This document shows, one piece after another, positions 1 to 10,832 of a stretch of 64,000 bases of DNA; the first letter of the stretch is position 1; each line of letters starts with the position of its first letter. The position numbers and the translations under genes are program-made. The stretch is from Lelliottia sp. JS-SCA-14. GTDB lineage: Bacteria > Pseudomonadota > Gammaproteobacteria > Enterobacterales > Enterobacteriaceae. The stretch covers positions 2,790,001 to 2,854,000 of the forward strand of contig NZ_CP141606.1 in NCBI RefSeq assembly GCF_035593345.1, given 5' to 3'. The notes under the pieces were generated by a model, which was given only the letters and a program-made list of their open reading frames with translations, was not told the DNA's origin and ran no database searches.

Positions 1-1
1 G

Positions 2-196
2 CCCGCTAAGTATTTGAGTGAATTAAGGATGCGCCTGGCGATTCAGTATATTCGTCATGAGCATCAGGCGATTGAGACGGTGGCGTTGCGGCTGGGATAT
101 GGATCGCTGGCGGCCTTTAGCCGGGCGTTTAAGCGTATTGTCGGACATGCGCCGGGCACGCTGCGGGAGACCAGCCAGACCCCGGAAGAGGTCTGA
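2..196 (+). CDS. AraC-family transcriptional regulator, C-terminal fragment (cut by window edge)
   Basis: The reading frame is open from base 2, so the 5' part of the gene lies outside the window. The visible 64 residues are the second helix-turn-helix of an AraC/XylS DNA-binding domain: the R-x-x-x-A-x-x-x-I start, the A-L-R-L-G-Y turn, and the S-x-F-x-R-x-F-K-R recognition helix followed by G-x-x-P-G-x-x-R. The divergent carbohydrate porin next door is a conceivable target, but this is inference from adjacency only. The effector domain and specificity are not visible. Confidence 0.85.
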   Translation, partial: PAKYLSELRMRLAIQYIRHEHQAIETVALRLGYGSLAAFSRAFKRIVGHAPGTLRETSQTPEEV

Positions 197-207
197 CCGG
201 CGAGGCG

Positions 208-1590
208 TCAGAAGTAATATTTAAAGCGCACGCGGCCACCGTAGCGGTCGTCGTTATTTCCGTCGCCGTCGTTCGGATGCGCTTGCACCCACGAGGCGTA
301 GGCCCCGAGATAGATATTAAAGTTCTTCATTTTCATCACGTTCGGGATGAGATACGACGCGTGAATGGTGTGGATATCGTAATCGCCCGGATCGGTTATC
401 CAGCAGTCGTTGTCGCAATTGTCGAATACATTCGCAGAGTTGAATTTATCCACCTGGTTGTGGGCGTAGATGTAGCCCAGCTCGAAGTTATGCCACAGGG
501 CGTTAGTCCCGGCCGTGAAGTCGGTTTCATCCGTGGCGTCCATGTAGGCGGTGTTGAGATTCACCACCACGCCCTCTTCCGGATCGGTTTTTTGCCCGTT
601 CCAGGTCATCGTCAGGCCGTACCCGGTACGATCGGACTGATCGACCCACTGCCCGGACGCATCGCGATAGCCGTAGGCGTTGTTGACAAGGTTGCTCTCC
701 ATCGCCACCGCCGTGGAGAAGCGCCCGCTCTGCCATGAAATCACCGGACGGACGTACGCGACGTTTTTGTCGTTATCGAGATCGATGCCGTGATACTGCT
801 TATCGACGAACAGCGTGCTGCCGTTTTCCAGCAGGGTGTTGACCTCGAAATACCAGTTATCGAGGGTTTTACTCATCAGGAAGTTGCCGCCGCTGTCGCT
901 ACGGCCTCGGCCCTCTTTCATCATGTAGATATAACCGTAGCCGTCGCTGTAGAGATCGTTGGCGGTATTCCCGGAGTACTCAATAAAGGTATCCTGGTTC
1001 AGCGGGAACATATCGTAGGCTTCGAAGCGGCCGACTTTAATCTTCCAGTTATTTTCGTTGCCGAAGAAGAATACCGCATCATCGAGATTCATTTTGCCGG
1101 TGAGATCCGCCAGCGGCTGGACGGAGAATCCGGCGAAATTACCGTCCTCCATTCGGCGATATCCGTCAAACCCTAACAGCAGACGGCCGTTAATATCCCA
1201 GCGTTCATTATTTCCCGATGCCCAGTCCTTGTTCGCACTGGTTTTAATCGAGGTTAATGCGCCACTTCGGCTGGCGGCATCCATATTAAATTCGACGTCG
1301 CCATAAAATTTAATATCCCCATAGCCCGAGAGCGTGAGTTTGGGTAATGCGGCGGCGCTCACCGGCTCGGCGGACTGCACCGCCACGGTCGGCTGATTTT
1401 TGGCCGCCACGGTTTGGTTTTTCTCTAATTGCTCAATTTGCGCCTCGGCCTTTTCTGCCCGGCTTTCGGCTTTTTCCAGACGCGCTTCCAGCTGCGCGAG
1501 TTTTTCTTCCAGATCGGGGGAATTCTGTGCGGCATTGATCCCAGCGGAACAGAGTGCGCTGACGGCCAAAACAATAAGTTTTATTCTCAT
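208..1590 (-). CDS. Carbohydrate-specific outer-membrane porin, RafY-like (Porin_8 type)
   Basis: A 460-residue protein. It has a signal peptide of about 20 residues ending A-x-A-A, then a charged heptad-like coiled coil (residues ~27-60, rich in E-K-A-L) followed by a beta-barrel that starts L-T-L-S-G-Y-G and ends in the typical F-K-Y-Y-F with terminal Phe. An N-terminal coiled coil before the barrel is known from ScrY/BglH/RafY glycoporins. The barrel lacks the F-H-G-Y-A-R-S-G start of LamB, so RafY-like is the better fit. It presumably passes oligosaccharides across the outer membrane; the substrate cannot be read from the sequence. The ATG is preceded by an AAGGGA Shine-Dalgarno. A trehalase gene lies divergently beyond a 416-bp spacer. 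Confidence 0.75.
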   Translation of the reverse strand: MRIKLIVLAVSALCSAGINAAQNSPDLEEKLAQLEARLEKAESRAEKAEAQIEQLEKNQTVAAKNQPTVAVQSAEPVSAAALPKLTLSGYGDIKFYGDVEFNMDAASRSGALTSIKTSANKDWASGNNERWDINGRLLLGFDGYRRMEDGNFAGFSVQPLADLTGKMNLDDAVFFFGNENNWKIKVGRFEAYDMFPLNQDTFIEYSGNTANDLYSDGYGYIYMMKEGRGRSDSGGNFLMSKTLDNWYFEVNTLLENGSTLFVDKQYHGIDLDNDKNVAYVRPVISWQSGRFSTAVAMESNLVNNAYGYRDASGQWVDQSDRTGYGLTMTWNGQKTDPEEGVVVNLNTAYMDATDETDFTAGTNALWHNFELGYIYAHNQVDKFNSANVFDNCDNDCWITDPGDYDIHTIHASYLIPNVMKMKNFNIYLGAYASWVQAHPNDGDGNNDDRYGGRVRFKYYF

Positions 1591-2006
1591 GGATCCCTTC
1601 CTGATAAATTATTATGACATTCCTGAACAGCTTCGGTATTTCGCCTAATCAGGGCGGCGGGTTCCATTACGTTTTTTCACCTGTTGATTATGATTTTTTA
1701 TTTATGTGATCGTGAAGAAGCCTTTAGTGAGAAATTCAATAACGGAGCGCGCGCGAGATCACACTTATAATTACGGCAACCCATAACGAAAAATAAAAAA
1801 TATAATTACGGCGCCTATTAATATTTAAAATTAATAAACCATGTAAATCTATTAACATTAAATATCCGCTTATCCTGATACGGGTAAAGAGTCTGGAACT
1901 GTGAAAAATGGGAGGTTCGACACGCGAAACCCGTCAGATTCGTCTAAGGTTTTCAGGTGATTGACGGCAGCGGCGACGCTGCTCGCGAATAAAAAGGAGA
2001 AGACCG
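1591..2006. other. 416-bp AT-rich divergent intergenic region between porin and treA
   Basis: No ORF with coding character is present. The stretch is markedly AT-rich around 1780-1870 and must carry the promoters of the divergent porin and treA. There are loose TGTGA/TCACA half-sites near 1706 and 1770, but no convincing full CRP site. The treA Shine-Dalgarno (AAGGAG) lies at about 1994-1999. Confidence 0.6.
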
Positions 2007-3698
2007 ATGACGAGAACCGACATGCGCCGTCCCGCACCGCTTGCGCTGCGCGTGGCATTAGGGTGCGCGCTGCTGAGCGTCGCTGCACTGAGCGTTGCTG
2101 ATGAGTTACCTTCCGGGCAAAAACAGTCGCCAGATATTTTGCTCGGCCCCCTGTTTAGCGACGTGCAAAGCGCCAAACTGTTCCCCGATCAAAAAACCTT
2201 CGCTGATGCGGTACCGAAAAGCGATCCGCTGATGATTCTGGCGGATTATCGTATGCAGCATCAGCAGCGCGGTTTTGACCTGCGCCACTTCGTGGAGGTG
2301 AATTTCACCCTGCCGGGCGAAGGTGAGAAGTACGTTCCCCCTGCCGGACAGAGCCTGCGCGAGCATATTGACGGGCTGTGGCCGGTGCTGACGCGCACCA
2401 CCGATAAGGCTGACAAATGGGATTCCCTGCTGCCGCTGCCGAAGCCTTACGTGGTGCCGGGCGGGCGTTTCCGCGAGGTCTATTACTGGGACAGTTATTT
2501 CACCATGCTGGGGCTGGCGGAGAGCGATCACTGGGACAAAATCAGCGATATGGTGGCGAACTTCGGCTATGAGCTGGACAACTTCGGTCATATCCCCAAC
2601 GGTAACCGCAGCTATTACCTGAGCCGCTCCCAGCCGCCGTTCTTCGCCCTGATGGTCGAGCTGCTGGCGACGCACGACAAGGACGCGCTGAAAACTTACC
2701 TGCCGCAGATGGAAAAAGAGTACAGCTACTGGATGGAAGGCGTGGAGACGCTGCAGCCCGGTCAGGCCAACAAACGAGTGGTAAAACTGGATGACGGATC
2801 GATTCTCAATCGCTACTGGGACGATCGCGACACGCCGCGCCCGGAATCCTGGCTGGATGATGTCAACACCGCCAAAAATAATCCGAACCGCCCGGCGACT
2901 GAGATCTACCGCGACCTGCGCTCCGCCGCGGCGTCCGGCTGGGACTTTAGCTCGCGCTGGATGGACGATCCGCAAAAACTCGGCACTATTCGCACCACCA
3001 GCATCGTGCCTGTGGATCTGAACGCCCTGCTGTTCAAGATGGAAAAACTGCTCGCGAAAGCTTCTCAGGAATCAGGGGATACAGAGCGAGCTAACCGCTA
3101 TGAAGCGCTGGCCAGTGCGCGACAAAAAGCGATTGAGAGCCATCTGTGGAATGACAAAGAGGGCTGGTATGCGGATTACGATCTGAAGAGCAAAAAGGTG
3201 CGCAATCAGCTGACCGCCGCCGCCCTGTTCCCGCTGTATGTCAACGCGGCCTCCAAAGAGCGGGCGGATAAGGTGGCCAGCGCTACCGCCTCGCGCCTGT
3301 TGAAACCGGGCGGTGTCACCACCACCACGATTAACAGCGGGCAGCAGTGGGACGCGCCTAACGGCTGGGCACCGTTGCAGTGGGTAGCCGCCGAAGGGTT
3401 GCAGAACTATGGTCACAAGAAAGTGGCGATGGATGTGACCTGGCGTTTCCTGACCAACGTGCAGCACACCTACGATCGCGAGCAGAAACTGGTGGAGAAA
3501 TATGATGTGTCAACCACCGGGACCGGCGGAGGCGGCGGTGAGTATCCGCTGCAGGACGGCTTCGGCTGGACCAACGGCGTGACGCTGAAGATGCTGGACC
3601 TGGTGTGCCCGAAAGAGAAACCGTGCGACAGCTTGCCGGCGACGCAGCCGGCGGCGAACGATGATGTGGCGGGTGTGGAGAAGAGTGCGGCGAAGTAG
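2007..3698 (+). CDS. treA: Periplasmic trehalase (GH37)
   Basis: Hydrolyses alpha,alpha-trehalose to two glucose molecules in the periplasm, allowing use of external trehalose at high osmolarity. The 563 residues match the size of E. coli TreA (565). A hydrophobic signal peptide (~residues 12-31, ending S-V-A-D) is followed by the GH37 fold with both family signatures: P-G-G-R-F-R-E-x-Y-Y-W-D-S-Y (~res 150-165) and [12 protein letters not shown] (~res 450). The glycine run G-T-G-G-G-G-G-E-Y lies near the C-terminus. The ATG at 2007 is chosen because AAAAAGGAG precedes it. A duplicated inverted repeat follows the stop. In E. coli treA is osmotically and RpoS induced; no such site was confirmed here. 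Confidence 0.97.
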   Translation: MTRTDMRRPAPLALRVALGCALLSVAALSVADELPSGQKQSPDILLGPLFSDVQSAKLFPDQKTFADAVPKSDPLMILADYRMQHQQRGFDLRHFVEVNFTLPGEGEKYVPPAGQSLREHIDGLWPVLTRTTDKADKWDSLLPLPKPYVVPGGRFREVYYWDSYFTMLGLAESDHWDKISDMVANFGYELDNFGHIPNGNRSYYLSRSQPPFFALMVELLATHDKDALKTYLPQMEKEYSYWMEGVETLQPGQANKRVVKLDDGSILNRYWDDRDTPRPESWLDDVNTAKNNPNRPATEIYRDLRSAAASGWDFSSRWMDDPQKLGTIRTTSIVPVDLNALLFKMEKLLAKASQESGDTERANRYEALASARQKAIESHLWNDKEGWYADYDLKSKKVRNQLTAAALFPLYVNAASKERADKVASATASRLLKPGGVTTTTINSGQQWDAPNGWAPLQWVAAEGLQNYGHKKVAMDVTWRFLTNVQHTYDREQKLVEKYDVSTTGTGGGGGEYPLQDGFGWTNGVTLKMLDLVCPKEKPCDSLPATQPAANDDVAGVEKSAAK

Positions 3699-3716
3699 GG
3701 GTTGTGCGGTCTGATG

Positions 3717-3800
3717 CCCTCACCCCGGCCCTCTCCCACGGGGAGAGGGAGAAAAGCAAGCGAGTTCCCTCTCCCACGGGGAGAGGGTTAGGGTGAGGGG
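3717..3800. repeat. Enterobacterial intergenic palindromic repeat, two inverted copies
   Basis: Two copies of a ~34-base element built around CCCTCTCCCAC/GGGGAGAGGG, at 3717-3750 and 3767-3800, face each other. Each forms a G/C hairpin, and the flanking CCCTCACCCC is mirrored by GGGTGAGGGG. Related copies occur at 10749-10783 and 18364-18399 in this window. It sits between convergent treA and the TonB receptor, where it probably works as a transcript end or mRNA stabiliser (BIME/REP-like behaviour). Confidence 0.75.
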
Positions 3801-3805
3801 AAAAC

Positions 3806-5908
3806 TCAGAAACTATAACTCGCCCCCACCTGTACCGTGCGATCCCGCCCAATCCAGCAGTTGGTTGCGTCGTAGCAGGTGAAGGTCTCTTTGTTGGTGA
3901 TGTTCTGCGCGCTGGCTTTCAGGGTCAGCCCGGCCAGCGACGGCATGATTTCACCCATCTGATACGAAGCGGCCAGGTCGTACTGCGTGGTGCCACCCAG
4001 TTTGCCCCGATCGTTGGTCGGCGCGATCTCCATCGGACCGGTGTAGCGCGCCCCTGCGCCGAGGTTCAGCCCTTTCAGCGGCGTGCTGTCGAAGGTGTAA
4101 TCCCCCCAAAGATTAAAGGCGTTTTCCGGCACCTGCGTCGGGCGTTTGCCTTTGTACTTCTCATCTTCAGTGTTTATCGCGTGGGTGTAGGCGTAGTTGG
4201 CAATCAGCGTCAGGTTATCCGTTGGACGGCTGATGGCCGACAGCTCTGCCCCTTTCGACTCCACTTCGCCAGTCTGGCGATAATTGAGGAAGCCCGGATC
4301 GGTGGTGACCACGTTTTTCTGGCGGATGTTAAACACCGAGGCGGTAAAGGTGGTCGCGTACTCTTCCAGCAGGTATTTCACCCCGCCTTCCACCTGTTTG
4401 CTGGTGGTCGGTTTGACGTCTTTCGCCGTCAGCGTGCCCTGCGGTGAGACCGGCGCAAAGCCTTCGGAGTAGCTGATGAACGGTGAAATGCCGTTCTCGA
4501 AGGCGTACAGCGCCCCCAGACGTTTGGTGACGCGATCCTGCGACACCCAGGCTTTATCACCGTTTTGCAGATAATCGGTAGTGACTGAACGGTAGTCATC
4601 GTAGCGCAGACTGCCGAGCAGGTTCAGGCCGCCGAATTCAATCTGGTCCTGCAGGTAGTAGCCGTTCTGCTGATAGCTCAGGCGGTTTTTCTGCGCGGTA
4701 TAGAGACCGAGCGCCCCGTCGTTCACCTGCGAGTAGTCCGGGTCGCGCATGTCGATGCCCGGCGTGTTCGACGCGTAGCGATAGTGGAAGTGCGAGTTCA
4801 GCTTCTGATAGTCAAACCCCGCCAGCAGATGATGTTTCCAGTCGCCCAGTTCGAGCGTTTTGGTGACCTGGTTATCGATATTAAAGCTCTGCAGATCTTC
4901 ATCGGTGGTGTAGGCAAAGCGGTTCAGCTCATAGACTTGTGCGCCCGGTCCGGTGGAGTAGATGCTGCGCTGGTGCGTGTCCACATCGAAATAGCGCGCT
5001 TTCTGGTTGAATCCCCAGCCGCTGTCGAACTCGTGTTCAAAGCTGTAGCCCAGCATCCACTGGCGCTGTTTGAAACCGCTCCACTCGTCGCCCGCATAAT
5101 CGCGGCGATCGGCATATTTCGAGCGCAGGTAAGAGAGCGGCAGCGGGTTAGACGGCGTCAGGCTCGGGGAGTTTTGCGCCAGCGCGTCGAGGGTCAGGCG
5201 CGTTTTGCTGTCCGGCTGCCAGGTGACGGACGGGGCCACCAGGTAGTTTTCCGTGCGGGTGGTGTGCGGCTGATCGTCGCCCTCCGTCGCTTTACCCAGC
5301 AGACGGTAGTTCCAGTCGCTGGTGGCGATTTGCCCGGTGGAGTCGAGATACCCCTCTTTCAGGTTACGCGTGCCGGTAGTAAAGCCCACTTCCGTCTGCG
5401 CCGCTTTTTGCGGTTTTTTGCCCTGAATATTGACCAGCCCGCCCGGCGAGCCGCCGCCGTAGAGCACCGAAGCCGGGCCTTTGAGGATATCGACGCTCTC
5501 GATCAGCAGCGGGTCGATGCGCGCTTTGGTGTTCCCGGTGACGTTGTACGGCAGCTGCAGGCCGTTGTAATACTCCTGCTCGACGGTGAATCCGCGAATT
5601 TTATATTCGCTCATGTAGGAGGTGTTGCCGCGCACTTCCGTCGACACGCCAGGGGCATAGCGCAGGATTTCGTTGACCGAATTCGCGTGGCGCTGTTCGA
5701 TCTCGGTGGCGGAAATGGTGTTGATGACCTGCGGGGTTTTACTTTCGGCCACCGCTGATTTGGTGGCACTGTTGGTCCATTCCGGGAGCGCGCTGCCCTG
5801 CTCTGATCCGGTCACGACTATCGTGGATTCTTCCGCAAACGCACAGGTTTGCAACGCCAGTGAAACGGCTCCTGCCAACGCACATACTGCAAAACGCGAG
5901 GTGTTCAT
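3806..5908 (-). CDS. TonB-dependent siderophore receptor (FhuA/FoxA class)
   Basis: A 700-residue outer-membrane receptor. It has a signal peptide of ~25 residues (ending A-F-A), a TonB box-like stretch S-T-I-V-V-T-G immediately after it, and a plug domain with Y-K-I-R-G-F (~res 100) and D-I-L-K-G-P-A-S-V-L-Y-G-G-G-S-P-G-G. A 22-strand-type barrel ends in G-A-S-Y-S-F with terminal Phe. Two cysteines near the C-terminus (C-Y-D-A-T-N-C) resemble the last-loop disulfide of ferrichrome/ferrioxamine receptors, which suggests a hydroxamate siderophore (inference). It stands alone, without transport or biosynthesis genes, between treA and ymgE. A Fur-like box lies just upstream. Confidence 0.85.
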   Translation of the reverse strand: MNTSRFAVCALAGAVSLALQTCAFAEESTIVVTGSEQGSALPEWTNSATKSAVAESKTPQVINTISATEIEQRHANSVNEILRYAPGVSTEVRGNTSYMSEYKIRGFTVEQEYYNGLQLPYNVTGNTKARIDPLLIESVDILKGPASVLYGGGSPGGLVNIQGKKPQKAAQTEVGFTTGTRNLKEGYLDSTGQIATSDWNYRLLGKATEGDDQPHTTRTENYLVAPSVTWQPDSKTRLTLDALAQNSPSLTPSNPLPLSYLRSKYADRRDYAGDEWSGFKQRQWMLGYSFEHEFDSGWGFNQKARYFDVDTHQRSIYSTGPGAQVYELNRFAYTTDEDLQSFNIDNQVTKTLELGDWKHHLLAGFDYQKLNSHFHYRYASNTPGIDMRDPDYSQVNDGALGLYTAQKNRLSYQQNGYYLQDQIEFGGLNLLGSLRYDDYRSVTTDYLQNGDKAWVSQDRVTKRLGALYAFENGISPFISYSEGFAPVSPQGTLTAKDVKPTTSKQVEGGVKYLLEEYATTFTASVFNIRQKNVVTTDPGFLNYRQTGEVESKGAELSAISRPTDNLTLIANYAYTHAINTEDEKYKGKRPTQVPENAFNLWGDYTFDSTPLKGLNLGAGARYTGPMEIAPTNDRGKLGGTTQYDLAASYQMGEIMPSLAGLTLKASAQNITNKETFTCYDATNCWIGRDRTVQVGASYSF

Positions 5909-5938
5909 ATTGTCGTCTTATTATTAGATGATACAAAG

Positions 5939-5957
5939 AACGACAATTATTCTCATT
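5939..5957 (-). promoter_or_regulatory. Fur box upstream of the TonB-dependent receptor
   Basis: Read on the minus strand, the 19-mer is AATGAGAATAATTGTCGTT. It fits the GATAATGATAATCATTATC consensus at most positions (AATGAGAAT-A-ATTGTCGTT). It ends 31 bases upstream of the receptor ATG, where iron-loaded Fur would block RNA polymerase. Confidence 0.8.
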
Positions 5958-5985
5958 TCGATTAACAAAGCAATATGGGGGCAAA

Positions 5986-6013
5986 AAAAACGGCCCTCAG
6001 TGAGAGCCGTTTC
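5986..6013 (-). terminator. Rho-independent terminator of ymgE
   Basis: An AAACGGCYCTCA/TGAGAGCCGTTT stem (5988-6012) is followed on the minus strand by a run of T. It begins 6 bases after the ymgE stop. Confidence 0.8.
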
Positions 6014-6018
6014 GCTGT

Positions 6019-6273
6019 TTATGCCCGTCTGAGCAGGCGGAAAACCGCCAGGACGACGATTGCGCCCACGACGGCCACCAGGAAACTGTGCAGATTAAAG
6101 CCGCTGACGCTGCCACCGACGCCAAACATGGTCGCCAGCCAGCCGCCGACTACCGCACCGATGACCCCCAGCACGCAGGTCAGAATGAAACCGCCACCAT
6201 CACGTCCCGGCATAATGAATTTTGCGATAACGCCGGCGATAAGACCAAAGACAATCCAGGCGATGATACCCAT
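6019..6273 (-). CDS. ymgE: Transglycosylase-associated (GlsB/YeaQ/YmgE) small membrane protein
   Basis: 84 residues from the internal ATG at 6273, exactly the E. coli YmgE length; the upstream in-frame extension is not conserved. Three hydrophobic segments (~1-20, 27-47, 58-78) with glycine-rich G-x-x-A-G turns and the G-R-D-G-G-G loop typify this family. The protein is an inner-membrane protein of uncertain function, stress-associated in other enterobacteria. It is monocistronic, with its own terminator. Confidence 0.93.
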   Translation of the reverse strand: MGIIAWIVFGLIAGVIAKFIMPGRDGGGFILTCVLGVIGAVVGGWLATMFGVGGSVSGFNLHSFLVAVVGAIVVLAVFRLLRRA

Positions 6274-6414
6274 TGCGATGCCCTCTTGCAGATGAAATGC
6301 ATGCGCTGAAAATGTTTCGCGCAAGTGACTTAAGTATAGGTCACCGCGCTAAAACCGTTTTCTTCTCACCGACTTAATTACCTCTCAATTTTGAAAAAAA
6401 ATCACCGGTTTGTA

Positions 6415-6441
6415 TTAAGTTCCGCTCACCATTGCCGATAC
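6415..6441 (+). promoter_or_regulatory. Sigma-28 (FliA) class 3 flagellar promoter for ycgR
   Basis: TTAAGTTC, an 11-base spacer and GCCGATAC match TAAAGTTT-N11-GCCGATAA at 13 of 16 positions. The site lies 41 bases before the ycgR start. FliA control of ycgR is established in E. coli. Confidence 0.85.
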
Positions 6442-6481
6442 TTCTGGGACAGTCCGTCAGACAATCGAGGAGCCATTCGGC

Positions 6482-7213
6482 GTGAGTAATTACAGTGAGC
6501 AGTTCCTGAAGCAAAATCCGCTGGCTGTATTAGGTGTATTACGCGACCTGCACAAGGGCGAAGTGCCTGTGCGCATCAGTTGGGCTACAAATCAGTTCAT
6601 CAGCAGGATCCTGGAAGCGACACCGGAGCGTCTGGTGATTGACCTCGGCAGCCAGGAGTATGAGAACCGGGCGGTACTGTGTGCGAAAAACATCTCCGTG
6701 CTGGCAGAAACCAAAGGGGCGAAGGTTGAATTTGTCCTGCCGCATGTGGAACAAGGCGAATATCTCAATCTGCCGGCGTTTATTACTCCATTGCCGGACA
6801 GCCTGTGGTTCGTCCAGCGCCGGGAGTATTTCCGTATTAACGCCCCGCTGCACCCTTCCTATTTTTGTAAGGCCAAAATGCCGGACAAAAAAGAGATCCG
6901 CTTTCGCCTCTTCGACCTGTCACTCGGCGGGATGGGCGCACTGATGGACACACCACGACCGGACGGACTGGTGGAAGGGATGCGTTTTTCACAGATTGAA
7001 CTGGATATGGCTGGCTGGGGACGTTTTTACTTTGACGCGCAGCTGATTGCTATCAGCGAACGCAAGGTTGTGGACAGCAAAAATGAGACCATCACCACAC
7101 CGCGGCTGAGCTTTCGCTTTTTGAATGTCGGGCCTGGGGCTGAAAGGGAACTGCAGAGAATTATTTTCTCGCTGGAGCGAGAAGCACGGGAGCGCGCGAA
7201 TAAGGTGCTCTGA
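6482..7213 (+). CDS. ycgR: Flagellar brake protein, c-di-GMP-binding PilZ protein
   Basis: Binds cyclic di-GMP and then interacts with the flagellar motor to slow and bias rotation. 243 residues: an N-terminal YcgR domain (~1-110) and a C-terminal PilZ domain opened by the R-R-E-Y-F-R (RxxxR) motif near residue 114 and continued by D-L-S-L-G-G-M-G, the D/NxSxxG element. Together these form the c-di-GMP site. The start is GTG at 6482, matching the E. coli N-terminus (M-S-x-Y). It is preceded by a FliA-type promoter and is convergent with emtA. Confidence 0.96.
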   Translation: MSNYSEQFLKQNPLAVLGVLRDLHKGEVPVRISWATNQFISRILEATPERLVIDLGSQEYENRAVLCAKNISVLAETKGAKVEFVLPHVEQGEYLNLPAFITPLPDSLWFVQRREYFRINAPLHPSYFCKAKMPDKKEIRFRLFDLSLGGMGALMDTPRPDGLVEGMRFSQIELDMAGWGRFYFDAQLIAISERKVVDSKNETITTPRLSFRFLNVGPGAERELQRIIFSLEREARERANKVL

Positions 7214-7250
7214 AACGCGCCGGACAGCGGCTCGCTGCCCGGCTACGGCA

Positions 7251-7862
7251 TTACATGGCATCCATCGCTTTCTGCACTTTCCAGATATAGCGTGGAGCCT
7301 GTGGTGCCGGGTGATTGTTCACCACATGATCAAAGAACTCGTCTTTGTCCATGCCGTTAATCTCACTGATGGCCTTTTTGCGATCCGACGAGAAGGTGCG
7401 CAGTAACGCCCCCGCTCCGTTCACGTACGACACCACCAGCGCATACTGCATCACTTCCGGATCTTCGATGCCTTTCAGCACGCCGTGTTCCAGAATGCTC
7501 AGATAGGCGGTCCCCATGGAGATATTACGCTCCGGGTTTTTCAGCTCACTGGTGGACGGCTGTCCGCTCCAGCCCATGTAGCGGTAAACTTCGCGCCCGG
7601 CGGTGGAAGCTTTAAGCTGCATCAGGCCCACCGCATTGGATTTGCTCACCAGCGTCGGGTTGCCGCCGGATTCGACCGCAATGATCGCCGTCACCAGACG
7701 CGGACTGACGCCCCACGCCTTACCGGCCTGTTCGCTGATCGGCATCCACTGCATCGCGCGTTTAACCGGCACTTCCGGATTCCACGGCGGATTTTGATAA
7801 TCCTGTTTTGAACTACAGCCCGCCAGCAATACAATCAAAAAAGCAAACCATCTCAATTTCAC
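7251..7862 (-). CDS. emtA: Membrane-bound endo-type lytic murein transglycosylase
   Basis: Cleaves the MurNAc-GlcNAc bond of peptidoglycan endolytically, forming 1,6-anhydro ends. 203 residues with a lipoprotein signal (hydrophobic residues 5-14, lipobox L-L-A-G-C with Cys16) and an SLT (GH23) domain. The catalytic Glu sits in [10 protein letters not shown] (~res 66), and the A-V-G-L-M-Q-L motif follows. This matches the E. coli EmtA/MltE size. It lies divergently from ldcA, another murein-recycling gene. Confidence 0.95.
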   Translation of the reverse strand: MKLRWFAFLIVLLAGCSSKQDYQNPPWNPEVPVKRAMQWMPISEQAGKAWGVSPRLVTAIIAVESGGNPTLVSKSNAVGLMQLKASTAGREVYRYMGWSGQPSTSELKNPERNISMGTAYLSILEHGVLKGIEDPEVMQYALVVSYVNGAGALLRTFSSDRKKAISEINGMDKDEFFDHVVNNHPAPQAPRYIWKVQKAMDAM

Positions 7863-7973
7863 GTCATCTATCCTTATAGCCGATCATCGCGGTTAAGCAT
7901 CCGCCCCTTGAAGCAGACCGCATACAGGCGGCATGATATAGGCATTTAGTTTCTCATTCAGCAAGGATTTGCC

Positions 7974-8888
7974 ATGTCTCAGTTTCATCTTGTTGCCCCG
8001 TCCGGGTACTGCATTAACCAGGACGCCGCCCGGCTTGGCGTGCAGCGTCTGGAAGCGTCCGGCCACAGGGTCGCTCATCAGACGATTATCCCCCGCCGTC
8101 TGCAGCGTTTCGCCGGAACTGAACAGCAAAGAGTGGCTGATATCAACGACCTGGCCACCCTCAAGGGGAAAAACCAGATTATTCTGGCGGTGCGCGGCGG
8201 GTACGGCGCGAGCCGATTGCTGGACGCGATCGACTGGGACGGACTGGCCCGCCGTCAGCAGCAGGACCCGCTGCTGATTTGCGGTCACAGCGATTTCACG
8301 GTGATTCAGCTCGGGCTGCTGGCCCTGCATAACGTCATCACCTTTAGCGGCCCGATGCTGGCGGGGAATTTCGGCGCGCCGGAGCTGAATGCCTTTACCG
8401 AAGAGCACTTCTGGCGCGCGCTGCAAAACCCAACGTTTAGCGTCGAGTGGCAAGGCGATGGCCCGGCGTGTGAAACCCAGGGACAGCTGTGGGGCGGCAA
8501 TCTGGCGATGCTGGTGTCCCTTATCGGCACGCCGTGGCTGCCTAAAGTCGACAACGGCATTCTGGTGCTGGAAGACATCAACGAACATCCGTTCCGCGTC
8601 GAACGTATGCTGTTGCAGCTGAAGCACGCGGGTATTCTCGACCGTCAGCGCGCCGTGGTGTTGGGCAGTTTCAGCGGCGCGACGCCGAACGATTACGATG
8701 CGGGTTATACGCTTGAAACGATGATCGATTATCTGCGTACGCGCGTGAATATTCCGGTCATCAGCGGGCTGGCGTTTGGTCACGAACAGCAGACGGTGAC
8801 GCTGCCGCTTGGCGCTCAGGCGACGCTTTCGCACTCGCAGGCGGGAAGCCGGTTAACTCTGAGCGGTCATCCTGTCTTAAAGGCATAA
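7974..8888 (+). CDS. ldcA: Muramoyltetrapeptide L,D-carboxypeptidase
   Basis: A cytoplasmic serine peptidase (family S66) that removes the terminal D-Ala from murein tetrapeptides during peptidoglycan recycling. 304 residues, identical to the E. coli length. The nucleophile motif is C-G-H-S-D-F-T near residue 106. A Glu-containing L-V-L-E-D-I-N-E segment (~res 200) and a C-terminal G-L-A-F-G-H-E region (~res 272) provide the Glu and His of the S66 triad. The gene is transcribed toward cvrA, as in E. coli. Confidence 0.96.
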   Translation: MSQFHLVAPSGYCINQDAARLGVQRLEASGHRVAHQTIIPRRLQRFAGTEQQRVADINDLATLKGKNQIILAVRGGYGASRLLDAIDWDGLARRQQQDPLLICGHSDFTVIQLGLLALHNVITFSGPMLAGNFGAPELNAFTEEHFWRALQNPTFSVEWQGDGPACETQGQLWGGNLAMLVSLIGTPWLPKVDNGILVLEDINEHPFRVERMLLQLKHAGILDRQRAVVLGSFSGATPNDYDAGYTLETMIDYLRTRVNIPVISGLAFGHEQQTVTLPLGAQATLSHSQAGSRLTLSGHPVLKA

Positions 8889-8901
8889 AAAAGCCGTATT
8901 T

Positions 8902-10719
<1,818 letters not shown>

Positions 10720-10748
10720 TTTTGTGCCGGGTGAAGTGCGGTCTGGTG

Positions 10749-10826
10749 CCCTCACCCCGACCCTCTCCCACAGGGAGAGGGGGAAACCAGAACCGTAGGC
10801 CGGATAAGGCGAAGCCGCCATCCGGC
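10749..10826. repeat. Intergenic palindromic repeats after cvrA
   Basis: 10749-10783 is a third copy of the CCCTCACCCC-type element seen after treA; even the upstream GTGCGGTCTG is shared (compare 3703-3712). 10795-10826 is a REP-like palindrome, GTAGGCCGGATAAGGCG followed by the matching CGCCATCCGGC. They lie between convergent cvrA and dadX. Confidence 0.7.
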
Positions 10827-10832
10827 AAGAAG

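Noticed and set aside
277-738. Long plus-strand frames opposite the porin (and similar frames opposite treA, fadD, yoaA and others)
   Set aside because: They are antisense shadows of well-supported genes, with Arg/His/Val-rich composition typical of reverse-frame translation and no ribosome-binding sites.
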